DNA of 7,819 nucleotides from NCBI GenBank assembly GCA_021604605.1, contig BQJH01000139.1, positions 1-7,819 of the forward strand, in the 5' to 3' direction. The position numbers were made by a program, and so were the translations under genes. Source of the DNA: Hyphococcus sp. GTDB taxonomy: Bacteria; Pseudomonadota; Alphaproteobacteria; Caulobacterales; Parvularculaceae. This document shows, piece by piece, positions 1 through 5,973 of this stretch (position 1 is the first letter of the stretch; each line of letters starts with the position of its first letter). Under the pieces are notes generated by a model that was not told the origin of the DNA, made no database searches, and worked only from the letters and a program-made list of their open reading frames with translations.

Positions 1-1
1 A

Positions 2-394
2 AACAGCATTTCAAAAGGCCATTTGCCGGGCCTCGTCGGCATTCACTTTACCGACGCTGGCGAGAGCTGGGTCGAAGCGGAACTGCCGGTGCGTCAGGAA
101 GTGATGGCGCCCAACGGCTATCTCCACGCCGCAACTGTCGTCGCGCTGGCGGACACCGCCTGCGGTTATGGCTGCCGGATGGCGCTGCCCGAAGGCGCGA
201 CCGGCTTCACCACCATTGAGCTAAAGTCGAACTTTATAGGCACCGCCCTAGACGGCGTGATCGAGACCCGCGCCGACGCCAAACATCTGGGCCGCACAAC
301 GCAGCTCTGGGACGCAACCGTCAAACACCGCGAGACGGATAAGGTGATTGCGCATTTCAGATGTACGCAGATGGTGTTGTGGCTGAAGGGTTAG
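2..394 (+). CDS. PaaI-family hotdog-fold thioesterase, 5' end outside window
   Basis: The last 130 residues of a probable acyl-CoA thioesterase. Such enzymes hydrolyse acyl-CoA or aryl-CoA thioesters in the cytoplasm as small hotdog-fold oligomers. The sequence shows the segment APNGYLHAATVVALADTACG, which is the PaaI-type core helix with the conserved N-G...H and the Asp of ALADTA as the expected catalytic carboxylate. It is followed by TTIELKSNF, HLGRTTQLWDATV and a C-terminal FRCTQMVLW strand, all typical of the family. The frame stays open to the left edge (residues NSISKGHLPG precede the TTG at 23), and SKGHLPGLVGI reads like genuine family sequence, so the true start is upstream and TTG 23 should not be taken as the start. 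The gene converges on the cytochrome gene. The substrate cannot be told from the sequence. Family assignment is confident; the specific role is not. Confidence 0.88.
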   Translation, partial: NSISKGHLPGLVGIHFTDAGESWVEAELPVRQEVMAPNGYLHAATVVALADTACGYGCRMALPEGATGFTTIELKSNFIGTALDGVIETRADAKHLGRTTQLWDATVKHRETDKVIAHFRCTQMVLWLKG

Positions 395-410
395 GGCACA
401 CCTGTGTGCC
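395..410. other. Near-perfect 16-bp palindrome directly after the thioesterase stop codon
   Basis: The bases GGCACAC-CT-GTGTGCC begin immediately after the TAG stop. As RNA this would fold into a 6-bp stem with a CCTG loop. No T run follows on the + strand, so it is not a classical intrinsic terminator. It may protect the mRNA 3' end, or it may be a protein-binding dyad. The symmetry is seen directly; any function is inference. Confidence 0.4.
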
Positions 411-464
411 AGACAATGACGCCAAATTCGCCTTGCGTTTTGGTCTTGGGGATGGGTTAGTACG

Positions 465-505
465 AAAATGGGGGTGGTTGTGAGCGCGCCGTTCACACAC
501 CCCAT
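465..505 (-). terminator. Probable intrinsic terminator of the cytochrome c gene
   Basis: Positions 468-505 fold into a long imperfect hairpin. A468-T469 pairs with A504-T505, 471-476 (GGGGTG) with 498-503 (CACCCC), 479-483 (TGTGA) with 493-497 (TCACA), and 484-486 with 490-492 (one G-T pair). The loop is 3 nt, with a single-base bulge (G470) and a two-base bulge (477-478). Read on the minus strand, the GC-rich arm runs straight into TTTT (468-465), which is the orientation expected for ending the cytochrome transcript, about 87 nt past its stop. On the + strand no T run follows, so the thioesterase would not use it in the usual way. The short T tract keeps this from being certain. Confidence 0.5.
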
Positions 506-551
506 GATAATGAAGAATGTAACCCGAAGAGTCAGAAGGGGGTGGCATTCA

Positions 552-568
552 ATCGCGAATGGCGCGAT
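552..568. other. Small 6-bp inverted repeat between convergent genes
   Basis: ATCGCG (552-557) and CGCGAT (563-568) are perfect complements around a 5-nt loop, AATGG. It lies 24 nt beyond the cytochrome stop codon. There is no T run on either side, so it is a weak structure whose purpose, if any, is unknown. It could simply occur by chance in GC-rich DNA. Confidence 0.2.
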
Positions 569-591
569 ACATCTTTAAACCCCTTTGATCT

Positions 592-1473
592 TTATTGCGC
601 CGGTCTCCAGAACACATTTTCCGCCGGCGCCTCGTCCGCCAGCGATGAAAGATATGCGTAGAGGGCAGCAACTTCATCATCTGTAAGCTCTGGGAACCGG
701 TCCGGTGCAACAAGCCCCATCAGGCCAAGTTCGCGCCCACCAACGCCGACACCAGTCTTGATCAGCGTTTCAAAATCATCGCGGCTGATCGAGCCGACCA
801 TAGCGAGGTCCGGCAAAGGCGGCTTCCACATGGAAAACCCGCGCACATCGAGCCCGTGACATTCATTGCACATGGTCATGGCGAGATATTCGCCATGCGC
901 CCGTTGCGGTTCTGCGTCCGCATTAACGCGCAGGGGCGGAACAGCCGCCACCCATTGAACCATGTGCGTTTCTTCACCCGTCACAAACGTCCAGCGTACA
1001 GGCCAGCCGAGTTTCGGCTTCGGCAATTTCTTTTCAACAACCGGCGCCGATTTCAGAAATGCAATCAGCGCCGCCGTATCCTCATCGGTCAACCGCGTGA
1101 AATTATAGGACGGCATGGATACGAGCGCCTTGCCGCTGGCACCGATGCCCTGACGGATCGCCGCTTCAATCGTCGCCGTATCATGGTCGCGCGCATAAGC
1201 CGCGAGGTTCGGCGCGACGGCGCGCTCCGGCCAGTCCCATTGCTCGTCAAAATCCTTCCCCTCAAGCTGCTGTCCGTGACAGCCGAAACAGCCGCGCGTG
1301 CGAGCAATGTGACGACCATGTTCGATAGAAACTTCATCCGTCGGGATTGGATGATCAAAAGCCGGCCCTCGCTTGACATCGCGCAGGTTTGCTTCGGTCA
1401 TCAGATAAATCCCACCAAAGCAGATAACTGGGACAGCAAGCAATATCCCGGCAATGATGGTCAGATTGCGCAC
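592..1473 (-). CDS. Membrane-anchored diheme c-type cytochrome
   Basis: A 293-residue electron-transfer protein expected on the periplasmic face of the inner membrane. Residues about 4-25 form a hydrophobic segment (IIAGILLAVPVICFGGIYLM) that would act as signal and probably as an uncleaved anchor. Two class I cytochrome c domains follow. The first has the heme site C62-F-G-C65-H66, a likely axial Met at 120 (SMPSYNF) and the terminal helix LTDEDTAALIAFL. The second has C202-N-E-C205-H206, a candidate Met ligand at 252 and LTDDEVAALYAYL. The GTG start at 1473 is preceded by the purine-rich AGGGAGAAGG (1478-1487), and a start at the next Met (residue 25) would remove the anchor. The gene follows thiC on the same strand after 129 nt, but no oxidase, dehydrogenase or other redox partner is encoded in the window, so donor and acceptor are unknown. 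Diheme cytochrome is certain on the two CxxCH sites; its pathway is not. Confidence 0.9.
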   Translation of the reverse strand: MRNLTIIAGILLAVPVICFGGIYLMTEANLRDVKRGPAFDHPIPTDEVSIEHGRHIARTRGCFGCHGQQLEGKDFDEQWDWPERAVAPNLAAYARDHDTATIEAAIRQGIGASGKALVSMPSYNFTRLTDEDTAALIAFLKSAPVVEKKLPKPKLGWPVRWTFVTGEETHMVQWVAAVPPLRVNADAEPQRAHGEYLAMTMCNECHGLDVRGFSMWKPPLPDLAMVGSISRDDFETLIKTGVGVGGRELGLMGLVAPDRFPELTDDEVAALYAYLSSLADEAPAENVFWRPAQ

Positions 1474-1477
1474 GAAA

Positions 1478-1487
1478 CCTTCTCCCT
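1478..1487 (-). promoter_or_regulatory. Ribosome binding site supporting a GTG start of the cytochrome gene
   Basis: On the minus strand AGGGAGAAGG ends 4 nt before GTG 1473, and its GGGAG part lies 8 nt before it. This is a good Shine-Dalgarno stretch. Together with the membrane segment that begins right after the start, it decides for the GTG start. Confidence 0.65.
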
Positions 1488-1540
1488 CGAATGCTGCGAC
1501 AGATTAGGCGTTATTAAACGGTCGGGAAAGGTGGATGAAT

Positions 1541-1559
1541 AAAACTTCGCCCGATGCGA
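1541..1559 (-). terminator. Weak candidate terminator downstream of thiC
   Basis: On the minus strand TCGC-ATCGG-GCGA (1559-1547) is followed by AG and TTTT (1544-1541), about 45 nt after the thiC stop. The stem has only 4 bp, so it would be a poor terminator by itself. It is listed because it is the only stem plus T run seen in the 129-nt gap between thiC and the cytochrome gene. If it does not work, the two genes may share a transcript. Confidence 0.2.
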
Positions 1560-1602
1560 CCTCTCTTTTTCCCCAATGCAATAGCAAATAAACGCCAAAT
1601 TT

Positions 1603-3498
1603 TTACAACCCCTCGTTCGCTTTCTTCACCGCCTCGGCTTCGAGATAAAGCTCGGAGCCCATTTCTTTATACTTCTCTGACATTTCGGCCATGCCCTGTT
1701 CGGAGAGCTTTTCCAGATCCTTCTTCTCATTGTCGCTCAGACCATCGGCGTAATCGCGAACGTCCTGGGTGATTTTCATGGAGCAGAATTTCGGGCCGCA
1801 CATGGAACAAAAATGCGCGACCTTGTGGGCTTCCTTGGGCAATGTCTGGTCGTGATAGTCGCGGGCGGTTTCGGGGTCTAGCGCGAGGTTGAACTGGTCC
1901 TCCCAGCGGAAGTCGAACCGCGCGCGGGAGACCGCGTCGTCCCGCACCTGCGCCGCCGGGTGTCCCTTGGCGAGGTCCGCCGCATGGGCCGCGAGCTTAT
2001 AGGTGACAACGCCAACTTTAACGTCGTCGCGGTCGGGCAGGCCGAGATGCTCCTTGGGCGTCACGTAACACAGCATCGCCGTGCCGAACCAACCGATCAT
2101 CGCCGCGCCAATGCCCGACGTAATGTGATCGTAGCCCGGCGCGATGTCGGTGGTCAGCGGCCCGAGCGTATAGAACGGCGCCTCCCCGCATTCTTTGAGC
2201 TGTTTTTCCATATTGATTTTGATCTTGTGCATCGGCACATGGCCCGGCCCCTCAATCATCACCTGACAGCCCTTGCGCCACGCGATCTGCGTCAGCTCGC
2301 CCAGGGTTTCAAGCTCGGCGAACTGCGCGCGGTCATTGGCGTCCGCAATCGAACCGGGGCGCAAGCCGTCGCCCAGTGAGAACGAAACATCATACATCCG
2401 CATGATGTCGCAAATATCTTCAAAGTGCGTATAGAGAAAGCTTTCTCGGTGATGGGCGAGGCACCATTTCGCCATGATCGACCCGCCGCGCGAAACAATG
2501 CCGGTGACGCGGTCGGCGGTCAGGTGAATGTAAGGCAGGCGCACACCGGCATGGATGGTGAAATAGTCAACGCCCTGTTCGGCCTGTTCGATCAGCGTGT
2601 CGCGATAGACCTCCCACGTTAAGTCTTCCGCGACGCCGTTCACTTTTTCCAGCGCCTGGTAGATCGGCACCGTGCCGATGGGGACCGGCGAGTTGCGGAT
2701 GATCCATTCGCGGGTGTTGTGAATATTGCGGCCCGTCGACAAGTCCATGACATTGTCCGCGCCCCAGCGCGTCGCCCAGACCATTTTGTCGACTTCCTCT
2801 TCAACGGACGACGCCACGGCGGAGTTGCCAATATTGGCGTTAATCTTCACGAGGAAGTTGCGGCCGATGATCTGCGGTTCGATTTCCGGGTGGTTGATGT
2901 TCGACGGGATGATCGCGCGGCCTTTGGCAATTTCATCACGGACAAATTCCGGGGTGATGAAGGGCGGAATGTCCGCACCGAAACTTTCGCCCAGCGCCAC
3001 GCGTTGTTCAGCCTCATCGAGCATTTTCTTGCGGCCAAGGTTTTCGCGGATGGCGACGAATTCCATTTCCTTGGTGATGACCCCCGCTTTGGCGAATTCA
3101 TATTGCGTCACAGGGCCATCGCCAGTTCCGCGTAAAGGACGGTTCTTCACCGGAAATTCACGCGCCAGAAACTTTCCTGAGGCGCCGCCATTGTCTTCCG
3201 GCTTCACGTCGCGGCCATCATATTCTTCTACATGACCGCGTTCCTTCACCCATGCCGTGCGTGGCCGGGCGAGGCCTTTTTCAACGTCGATGGTGACGTT
3301 AGGGTCAGTGTAAGGCCCTGACGTGTCATAGACCGGTACGGCGGGTTCATTCGCTGAAGGATGCAGATCGATCTCGCGCACTGGCACGCGCAAATCCGGG
3401 AAACGATCCCCCGCAACGTAAGCCTTACGCGACGACGGCAGCGGCCCGGTGGTGACTTCCGGCGTTTTAAATTCGGATTGGGGAGTGTGTTTATTCAT
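1603..3498 (-). CDS. thiC: Phosphomethylpyrimidine synthase ThiC
   Basis: A 631-residue radical-SAM enzyme that rearranges 5-aminoimidazole ribotide into hydroxymethylpyrimidine phosphate (HMP-P), the pyrimidine half of thiamine, in the cytoplasm. The length is full for bacterial ThiC. Visible landmarks are the N-terminal domain with VTTGPLPSSRKAYV (15-28), the strongly conserved core NIGNS (222-226), VMDLSTGRNIHNTREWIIRN (250-269), FTIHAGV (313-319), VSRGGSI (335-341), SLGDGLRPGS (374-383), EGPGHVPMHKI (416-426) and YDHITSGIGAAMIGW (456-470). The C-terminal cluster site is C564-S-M-C567-GPKF-C572, the CxxCx4C motif that holds the [4Fe-4S] cluster in ThiC. H420 and H484 are the likely metal-site histidines by family comparison. 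ATG 3498 is preceded by AAAGGA with a rather long 10-nt spacer. The gene stands without other thi genes in view and is preceded by a TPP riboswitch. No frameshift or missing key residue was seen. Confidence 0.98.
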   Translation of the reverse strand: MNKHTPQSEFKTPEVTTGPLPSSRKAYVAGDRFPDLRVPVREIDLHPSANEPAVPVYDTSGPYTDPNVTIDVEKGLARPRTAWVKERGHVEEYDGRDVKPEDNGGASGKFLAREFPVKNRPLRGTGDGPVTQYEFAKAGVITKEMEFVAIRENLGRKKMLDEAEQRVALGESFGADIPPFITPEFVRDEIAKGRAIIPSNINHPEIEPQIIGRNFLVKINANIGNSAVASSVEEEVDKMVWATRWGADNVMDLSTGRNIHNTREWIIRNSPVPIGTVPIYQALEKVNGVAEDLTWEVYRDTLIEQAEQGVDYFTIHAGVRLPYIHLTADRVTGIVSRGGSIMAKWCLAHHRESFLYTHFEDICDIMRMYDVSFSLGDGLRPGSIADANDRAQFAELETLGELTQIAWRKGCQVMIEGPGHVPMHKIKINMEKQLKECGEAPFYTLGPLTTDIAPGYDHITSGIGAAMIGWFGTAMLCYVTPKEHLGLPDRDDVKVGVVTYKLAAHAADLAKGHPAAQVRDDAVSRARFDFRWEDQFNLALDPETARDYHDQTLPKEAHKVAHFCSMCGPKFCSMKITQDVRDYADGLSDNEKKDLEKLSEQGMAEMSEKYKEMGSELYLEAEAVKKANEGL

Positions 3499-3500
3499 GG

Positions 3501-3530
3501 CGGGCGCGTCCTTTGCTTTTGGTTCGCCCG
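3501..3530 (-). promoter_or_regulatory. Candidate translational expression platform of the thiC leader
   Basis: On the minus strand CGGGCG (3530-3525) can pair with CGCCCG (3506-3501), enclosing an 18-nt loop that contains the ribosome binding site AAAGGA (3514-3509), while the 3' arm lies between that site and ATG 3498. No stem followed by a U run is present between the aptamer and the start codon. This fits control of translation initiation rather than premature termination. The pairing is visible; its role in switching is inferred, and an alternative partner in the aptamer 3' strand has not been worked out. Confidence 0.3.
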
Positions 3531-3557
3531 GCGCTGGAAGAAGGTTCTGTAACGCGA

Positions 3558-3648
3558 TCCGTCCCTACGCCGGTTCTAACCGATCAGGTTCAAAGGGTGC
3601 CCGTGTGACAAAACACGATCTCAGCAAGTATGGCCTGCGCCCCTCGGA
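3558..3648 (-). ncRNA. TPP (THI-box) riboswitch in the thiC leader
   Basis: This cis-acting aptamer binds thiamine pyrophosphate and lowers thiC expression when the vitamin is plentiful. Read on the minus strand it has the invariant elements in order. They are a closing stem P1 (TCCG 3648-3645 with CGGA 3561-3558), GAGGGG, and a P3 hairpin GCAGG-CCATA-CTTGC. CTGAGA follows, which recognises the pyrimidine moiety. Next come a variable arm CGTGT-TTTGTC-ACACG, then ACCCTTTGAACCTGAT, the P5 hairpin CGG-TTAGAA-CCG, and the terminal GCGTAGGGA. These match the known thi-box consensus closely. The aptamer ends about 60 nt before the thiC start and begins a few nt after the predicted transcription start. 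Identification is near certain; the mechanism of control is less so. Confidence 0.97.
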
Positions 3649-3660
3649 ATTACTGGAGGA

Positions 3661-3689
3661 TAGATAGCAAGTGAGGCGGCCGGCCACAA
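3661..3689 (-). promoter_or_regulatory. Candidate thiC promoter
   Basis: On the minus strand TTGTGG (3689-3684) and TATCTA (3666-3661) are separated by exactly 17 bp. The predicted start, around A3654, would place the first nucleotides just ahead of the riboswitch P1 stem. The -35 keeps the TTG core, but the -10 is imperfect. Position relative to the aptamer is the main support; the match alone would be weak. Confidence 0.45.
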
Positions 3690-3701
3690 GAGACGAGTAT
3701 C

Positions 3702-3729
3702 TTGCAATCGGCCATGCTTCGGCCATGAT
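3702..3729 (+). promoter_or_regulatory. Candidate promoter of the M24 peptidase gene
   Basis: TTGCAA (3702-3707) and CATGAT (3724-3729) are separated by 16 bp, giving a predicted start near 3736, about 20 nt before the preferred start codon. Each hexamer matches the general bacterial consensus at four positions. It lies back to back with the thiC promoter and overlaps a tandem direct repeat. Modest support only. Confidence 0.3.
3708..3727. repeat. Tandem direct repeat TCGGCCATG with an 11-bp period
   Basis: TCGGCCATG occurs at 3708-3716 and again at 3719-3727 with a 2-nt spacer. The period is about one DNA helical turn. The repeat lies between the two divergent promoters and inside the -35/-10 interval of the candidate peptidase promoter, a place where an activator or repressor could bind two half-sites on one DNA face. 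The repeat is exact; operator function is inference. Confidence 0.4.
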
Positions 3730-3757
3730 AGCGGCTGGATTTTATATGGGTGGTGAA

Positions 3758-5065
3758 ATGATGAAAAATCAGCTTGTTCTGGCGATTGCCTTCACTTTAT
3801 TGGCGGGCCTCGCCCCATCAGCGGCGCAGGATGATGAGCGTGATGAACTTCGCTCGCCGCGCGGCACAGCGCCATTCAGCAAAGAGGTTTACGCCGCGCG
3901 CCGCGCCGCATTGATGAAAACGCTCGGTCCAGGCGTTGCGATACTTGAGGGCGCAAGCGACGTTATTGAAGGCAAGCAAGATCCTGACTTCGCTTATCTA
4001 ACCGGGATCGTCGATGAAGGCGGCGCAGCACTTGCGCTTTTTCCGGGAGAACGGGCGGAACGGCGCGAACATCTTTTCTTGCCGTCACACACGCCGGAAA
4101 CAGACATATGGACAGGGGAACGGATGGCAATTGGCGATGCTATCCGTGAACGGACGGGATTTCGCAATGTCAGCCGTCGGGGCCGGATGAACGGGATGCT
4201 TCCCTCCATGGCGGCACGCAACCCTGAGTTTCATTATCTAGGGTCGCTCGTTGGTCCGAACCAGCCGATGCCAGCGACGCTTGAATTAATGCGCAAAGCG
4301 GCGGCGCGTGTTCCCGGTGCCCGGGTGACGAACAAGTCCCTCGCTATCGCCAATATGCGCGCAAAGAAAGAGCCGCGTGAACTAGAGCTTATGCAAAAGG
4401 CGATTGACGCAACCATCGCCGGGCACCTTGACGCTATGGCTGCGGTTAAACCCGGTATGAACGAAGGCGAATTACAGCAGATTATTGAAGATGCCTTCCG
4501 GCGCGAAGGCGCGAACGGGATCGCGTTTAACAGCATCGTCGCGTCAGGGCCAAACTCGACTATTCTTCATTACATCCGAAATGACAGGACAATTCGGGAC
4601 GGTGATCTTGTGCTGGTTGATATCGGATCTGAATATCAACATTACGCCTCCGACATTACCCGCACTTTTCCGGCATCCGGTAAATTTACAGCCCGTCAGC
4701 GCGAAGTTTATGAGGCTGTGCTGGCGGCACAGGAAGCTGCTGCGGCAAAACTCAAAGCTGGCGCGCTTATGCGCGAAGATGTTCAAGCCGCCGCCGAGGC
4801 TGTGTTACGCGAGCGCGGTTTTATCGATGACTTCAAACACGGTATCGGTCATTTTGTTGGCCTCGAAGTACATGACGCTGGCGATTACCTCGAAGGGCTG
4901 CCTGAAGGCGCAGTGGTCACGATTGAACCCGGCGTTTACCTCTCAGAAGAAGGGATCGGCGTGCGGATTGAGGATGAATACCTTATCACCCGTAATGGGT
5001 CGCGTCACTTAACAGGCGCCGCGCCGCGCACGCCGGATGCAATTGAAGCATTGATGGCGGAGTAA
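3758..5065 (+). CDS. Exported M24-family Xaa-Pro aminopeptidase/dipeptidase
   Basis: A dinuclear metallopeptidase that removes the residue before a proline from peptides. From ATG 3758 it has 435 residues. A signal peptide is clear at the start (MMKNQLVLAIAFTLLAGLAP, cleavage likely after SAA, before QDDERD), so the enzyme should act in the periplasm or outside. An aminopeptidase P N-terminal domain spans about 38-171 and an M24 pita-bread domain about 210-414. All five metal ligands are present: D288 (LVDIGS), D299 (ASDITRTFP), H365 (HGIGHF), E390 (TIEPGVYL) and E405 (VRIEDEYL). H271 (ILHY) and H372 (EVHD) match the catalytic histidines. The ligand spacing is compact, closer to small prolidases than to E. 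coli PepP. The frame is open back to a GTG at 3671, but that start would put 29 residues before the signal peptide and overlap both promoters. ATG 3761 and ATG 3746 are also possible. It is divergent from thiC. Family is firm; substrate length is not. Confidence 0.92.
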   Translation: MMKNQLVLAIAFTLLAGLAPSAAQDDERDELRSPRGTAPFSKEVYAARRAALMKTLGPGVAILEGASDVIEGKQDPDFAYLTGIVDEGGAALALFPGERAERREHLFLPSHTPETDIWTGERMAIGDAIRERTGFRNVSRRGRMNGMLPSMAARNPEFHYLGSLVGPNQPMPATLELMRKAAARVPGARVTNKSLAIANMRAKKEPRELELMQKAIDATIAGHLDAMAAVKPGMNEGELQQIIEDAFRREGANGIAFNSIVASGPNSTILHYIRNDRTIRDGDLVLVDIGSEYQHYASDITRTFPASGKFTARQREVYEAVLAAQEAAAAKLKAGALMREDVQAAAEAVLRERGFIDDFKHGIGHFVGLEVHDAGDYLEGLPEGAVVTIEPGVYLSEEGIGVRIEDEYLITRNGSRHLTGAAPRTPDAIEALMAE

Positions 5066-5097
5066 AGCGGCGGCGCTGTGCAAGTTCCGCGAACTAT

Positions 5098-5868
5098 TTA
5101 GGCCGCGACGTAGCCGCCATCAACGAGGTAGTAACCGCCGGTGCAATAACTCGCCTCGTTGCTGGCGAGAAAGAGTGCGAGATTGGCCACTTCTTCATTC
5201 GTACCGTAGCGTTTCAGGCCGGTTGATTCCTCCACCTGAGCACGGATTTCAGCGACCGCATCCGGCGCCAGTTGCGCCCCTACGGATTGCATCATACGAT
5301 TATCGATCGGTCCGGGCGCCACGGCGTTTACCCGCACATTATCCGGTCCCATTTCCAGCGCCACAGTTTTTACTAATCCGCACACAGCGTGTTTACTGGC
5401 GATATAGGGTGACATGTTTGGGAAGCCGATGGCGCCAGCTATAGAAGAAGTCGCAATAATAGACCCACTCCCACTTTTCCGCAGAGCGTCAGCGCAATGC
5501 TTCATGCAGAGCCAGACGCCAATAACATTTGTGTTCAGCACAGCCTGAAACTCTTCAACCGTCAAATCTGTAATAGACTTGAGATCACCTTCTGTCCCCG
5601 CATTCGCGAATAAAATGTCCAGGCCACCGAATTTATCGACCGTCGCCGCCACAGCAGACTTGATCGCTGCCTCATCGGCTGCGTCTGCGACCGAGATTGC
5701 GATTGCGTCACCACCATTCAGACGTTCTTGCGTTTCATGCAGCTTCTTTTCTGAGCGACCGACGAGCATGACACGGGCGCCTTCTTCCAGAAACCTTTTT
5801 GCTGTCGCTTCCCCGATGCCGCCTGTTGCGCCTGTGATCAACGCAACTTTATTTTCCAGTCTCGCCAT
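5098..5868 (-). CDS. Classical SDR-family NAD(P)-dependent oxidoreductase
   Basis: A 256-residue cytoplasmic dehydrogenase/reductase with a complete classical short-chain fold. The dinucleotide motif is T12-GATGGI-G19, R38 after the second strand (LVGRSE) suggests a preference for NADP(H), and N89-A-G91 follows. The catalytic tetrad is N114, S142, Y155 and K159 (YIASK). P185-G186 and the C-terminal YCTGGYYLVDGGY are the usual closing elements, typical of members annotated as 3-oxoacyl-ACP reductase-like or glucose 1-dehydrogenase-like. The substrate cannot be deduced. ATG 5868 is chosen because AAGGAG lies 6 nt upstream and MARLENKVALITG is a standard SDR beginning. The frame extends to a TTG at 5922, but those 18 residues cover the ribosome binding site and look non-coding. 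The gene ends 32 nt from the convergent peptidase gene and lies 105 nt downstream of the unrecognised gene on the same strand, so it may share its transcript. Confidence 0.95.
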   Translation of the reverse strand: MARLENKVALITGATGGIGEATAKRFLEEGARVMLVGRSEKKLHETQERLNGGDAIAISVADAADEAAIKSAVAATVDKFGGLDILFANAGTEGDLKSITDLTVEEFQAVLNTNVIGVWLCMKHCADALRKSGSGSIIATSSIAGAIGFPNMSPYIASKHAVCGLVKTVALEMGPDNVRVNAVAPGPIDNRMMQSVGAQLAPDAVAEIRAQVEESTGLKRYGTNEEVANLALFLASNEASYCTGGYYLVDGGYVAA

Positions 5869-5874
5869 GTCCCT

Positions 5875-5880
5875 CTCCTT
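5875..5880 (-). promoter_or_regulatory. Strong ribosome binding site fixing the SDR start
   Basis: On the minus strand AAGGAG lies 6 nt (AGGGAC) before ATG 5868. This is a near-ideal Shine-Dalgarno site and rules against the longer in-frame TTG start at 5922. Confidence 0.8.
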
Positions 5881-5895
5881 CTTGGTTGGCGCAAC

Positions 5896-5922
5896 GCTAT
5901 AGGCGCCGCAAACAGACAGCAA
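5896..5922 (-). promoter_or_regulatory. Weak candidate promoter of the SDR gene
   Basis: On the minus strand TTGCTG (5922-5917) and TATAGC (5901-5896) are spaced by 15 bp, shorter than the usual 17. The block GCCTATAGC also resembles the -10 style reported for Caulobacter housekeeping promoters. GGCGC (5888-5892) and GCGCC (5903-5907) form an inverted repeat around the -10, which could be an operator. All of this is low-confidence pattern matching. Confidence 0.22.
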
Positions 5923-5953
5923 GGCGTAACTTTGACTTGAAGGTTTATACGTT

Positions 5954-5967
5954 TTCAGTCTTCAGTC
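5954..5967. repeat. Tandem 7-bp repeat in the gap before the SDR gene
   Basis: TTCAGTC occurs twice back to back (5954-5960 and 5961-5967), just beyond the stop codon of the large minus-strand gene. It is too short to classify and may be a chance or slippage product. Confidence 0.3.
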
Positions 5968-5973
5968 GGCACA

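Noticed and set aside
248..548. Minus-strand frames overlapping the thioesterase end and the convergent gap
   Set aside because: No ribosome binding site or domain. They cover the thioesterase 3' end and hairpin DNA, and their composition does not look like a protein.
856..1542. 228-codon open frame on the + strand opposite the cytochrome gene
   Set aside because: Arg-rich, low-complexity composition typical of the antisense frame of a GC-rich gene; the minus-strand cytochrome has both heme motifs.
2719..3235. Overlapping + strand open frames of 138 and 169 codons opposite thiC
   Set aside because: They lie entirely antisense to a full-length, highly conserved enzyme and show no recognisable domain.
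3677..3685. GGCCGGCC palindrome in the divergent promoter region
   Set aside because: A simple GC-rich 8-mer palindrome lying in the promoter spacer; likely chance in this base composition.
3671..3757. In-frame extension of the peptidase gene back to GTG 3671
   Set aside because: It would place 29 residues ahead of a clear signal peptide, overlap the thiC promoter and the repeat region, and has no better ribosome binding site.
4485..5012. 175-codon frame inside the peptidase gene
   Set aside because: A +2 shadow over the catalytic M24 domain, whose own frame is intact and has every metal ligand.
5066..5097. Possible bidirectional terminator AGTTC-CGC-GAACT between peptidase and SDR genes
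   Set aside because: The stem has only 5 bp with a 3-nt loop and no T run on either strand, so evidence is insufficient in this 32-nt gap.
5869..5922. In-frame extension of the SDR gene to TTG 5922
   Set aside because: It encodes the strong AAGGAG site itself, and SDR proteins normally begin at the MARLENKVALITG segment.
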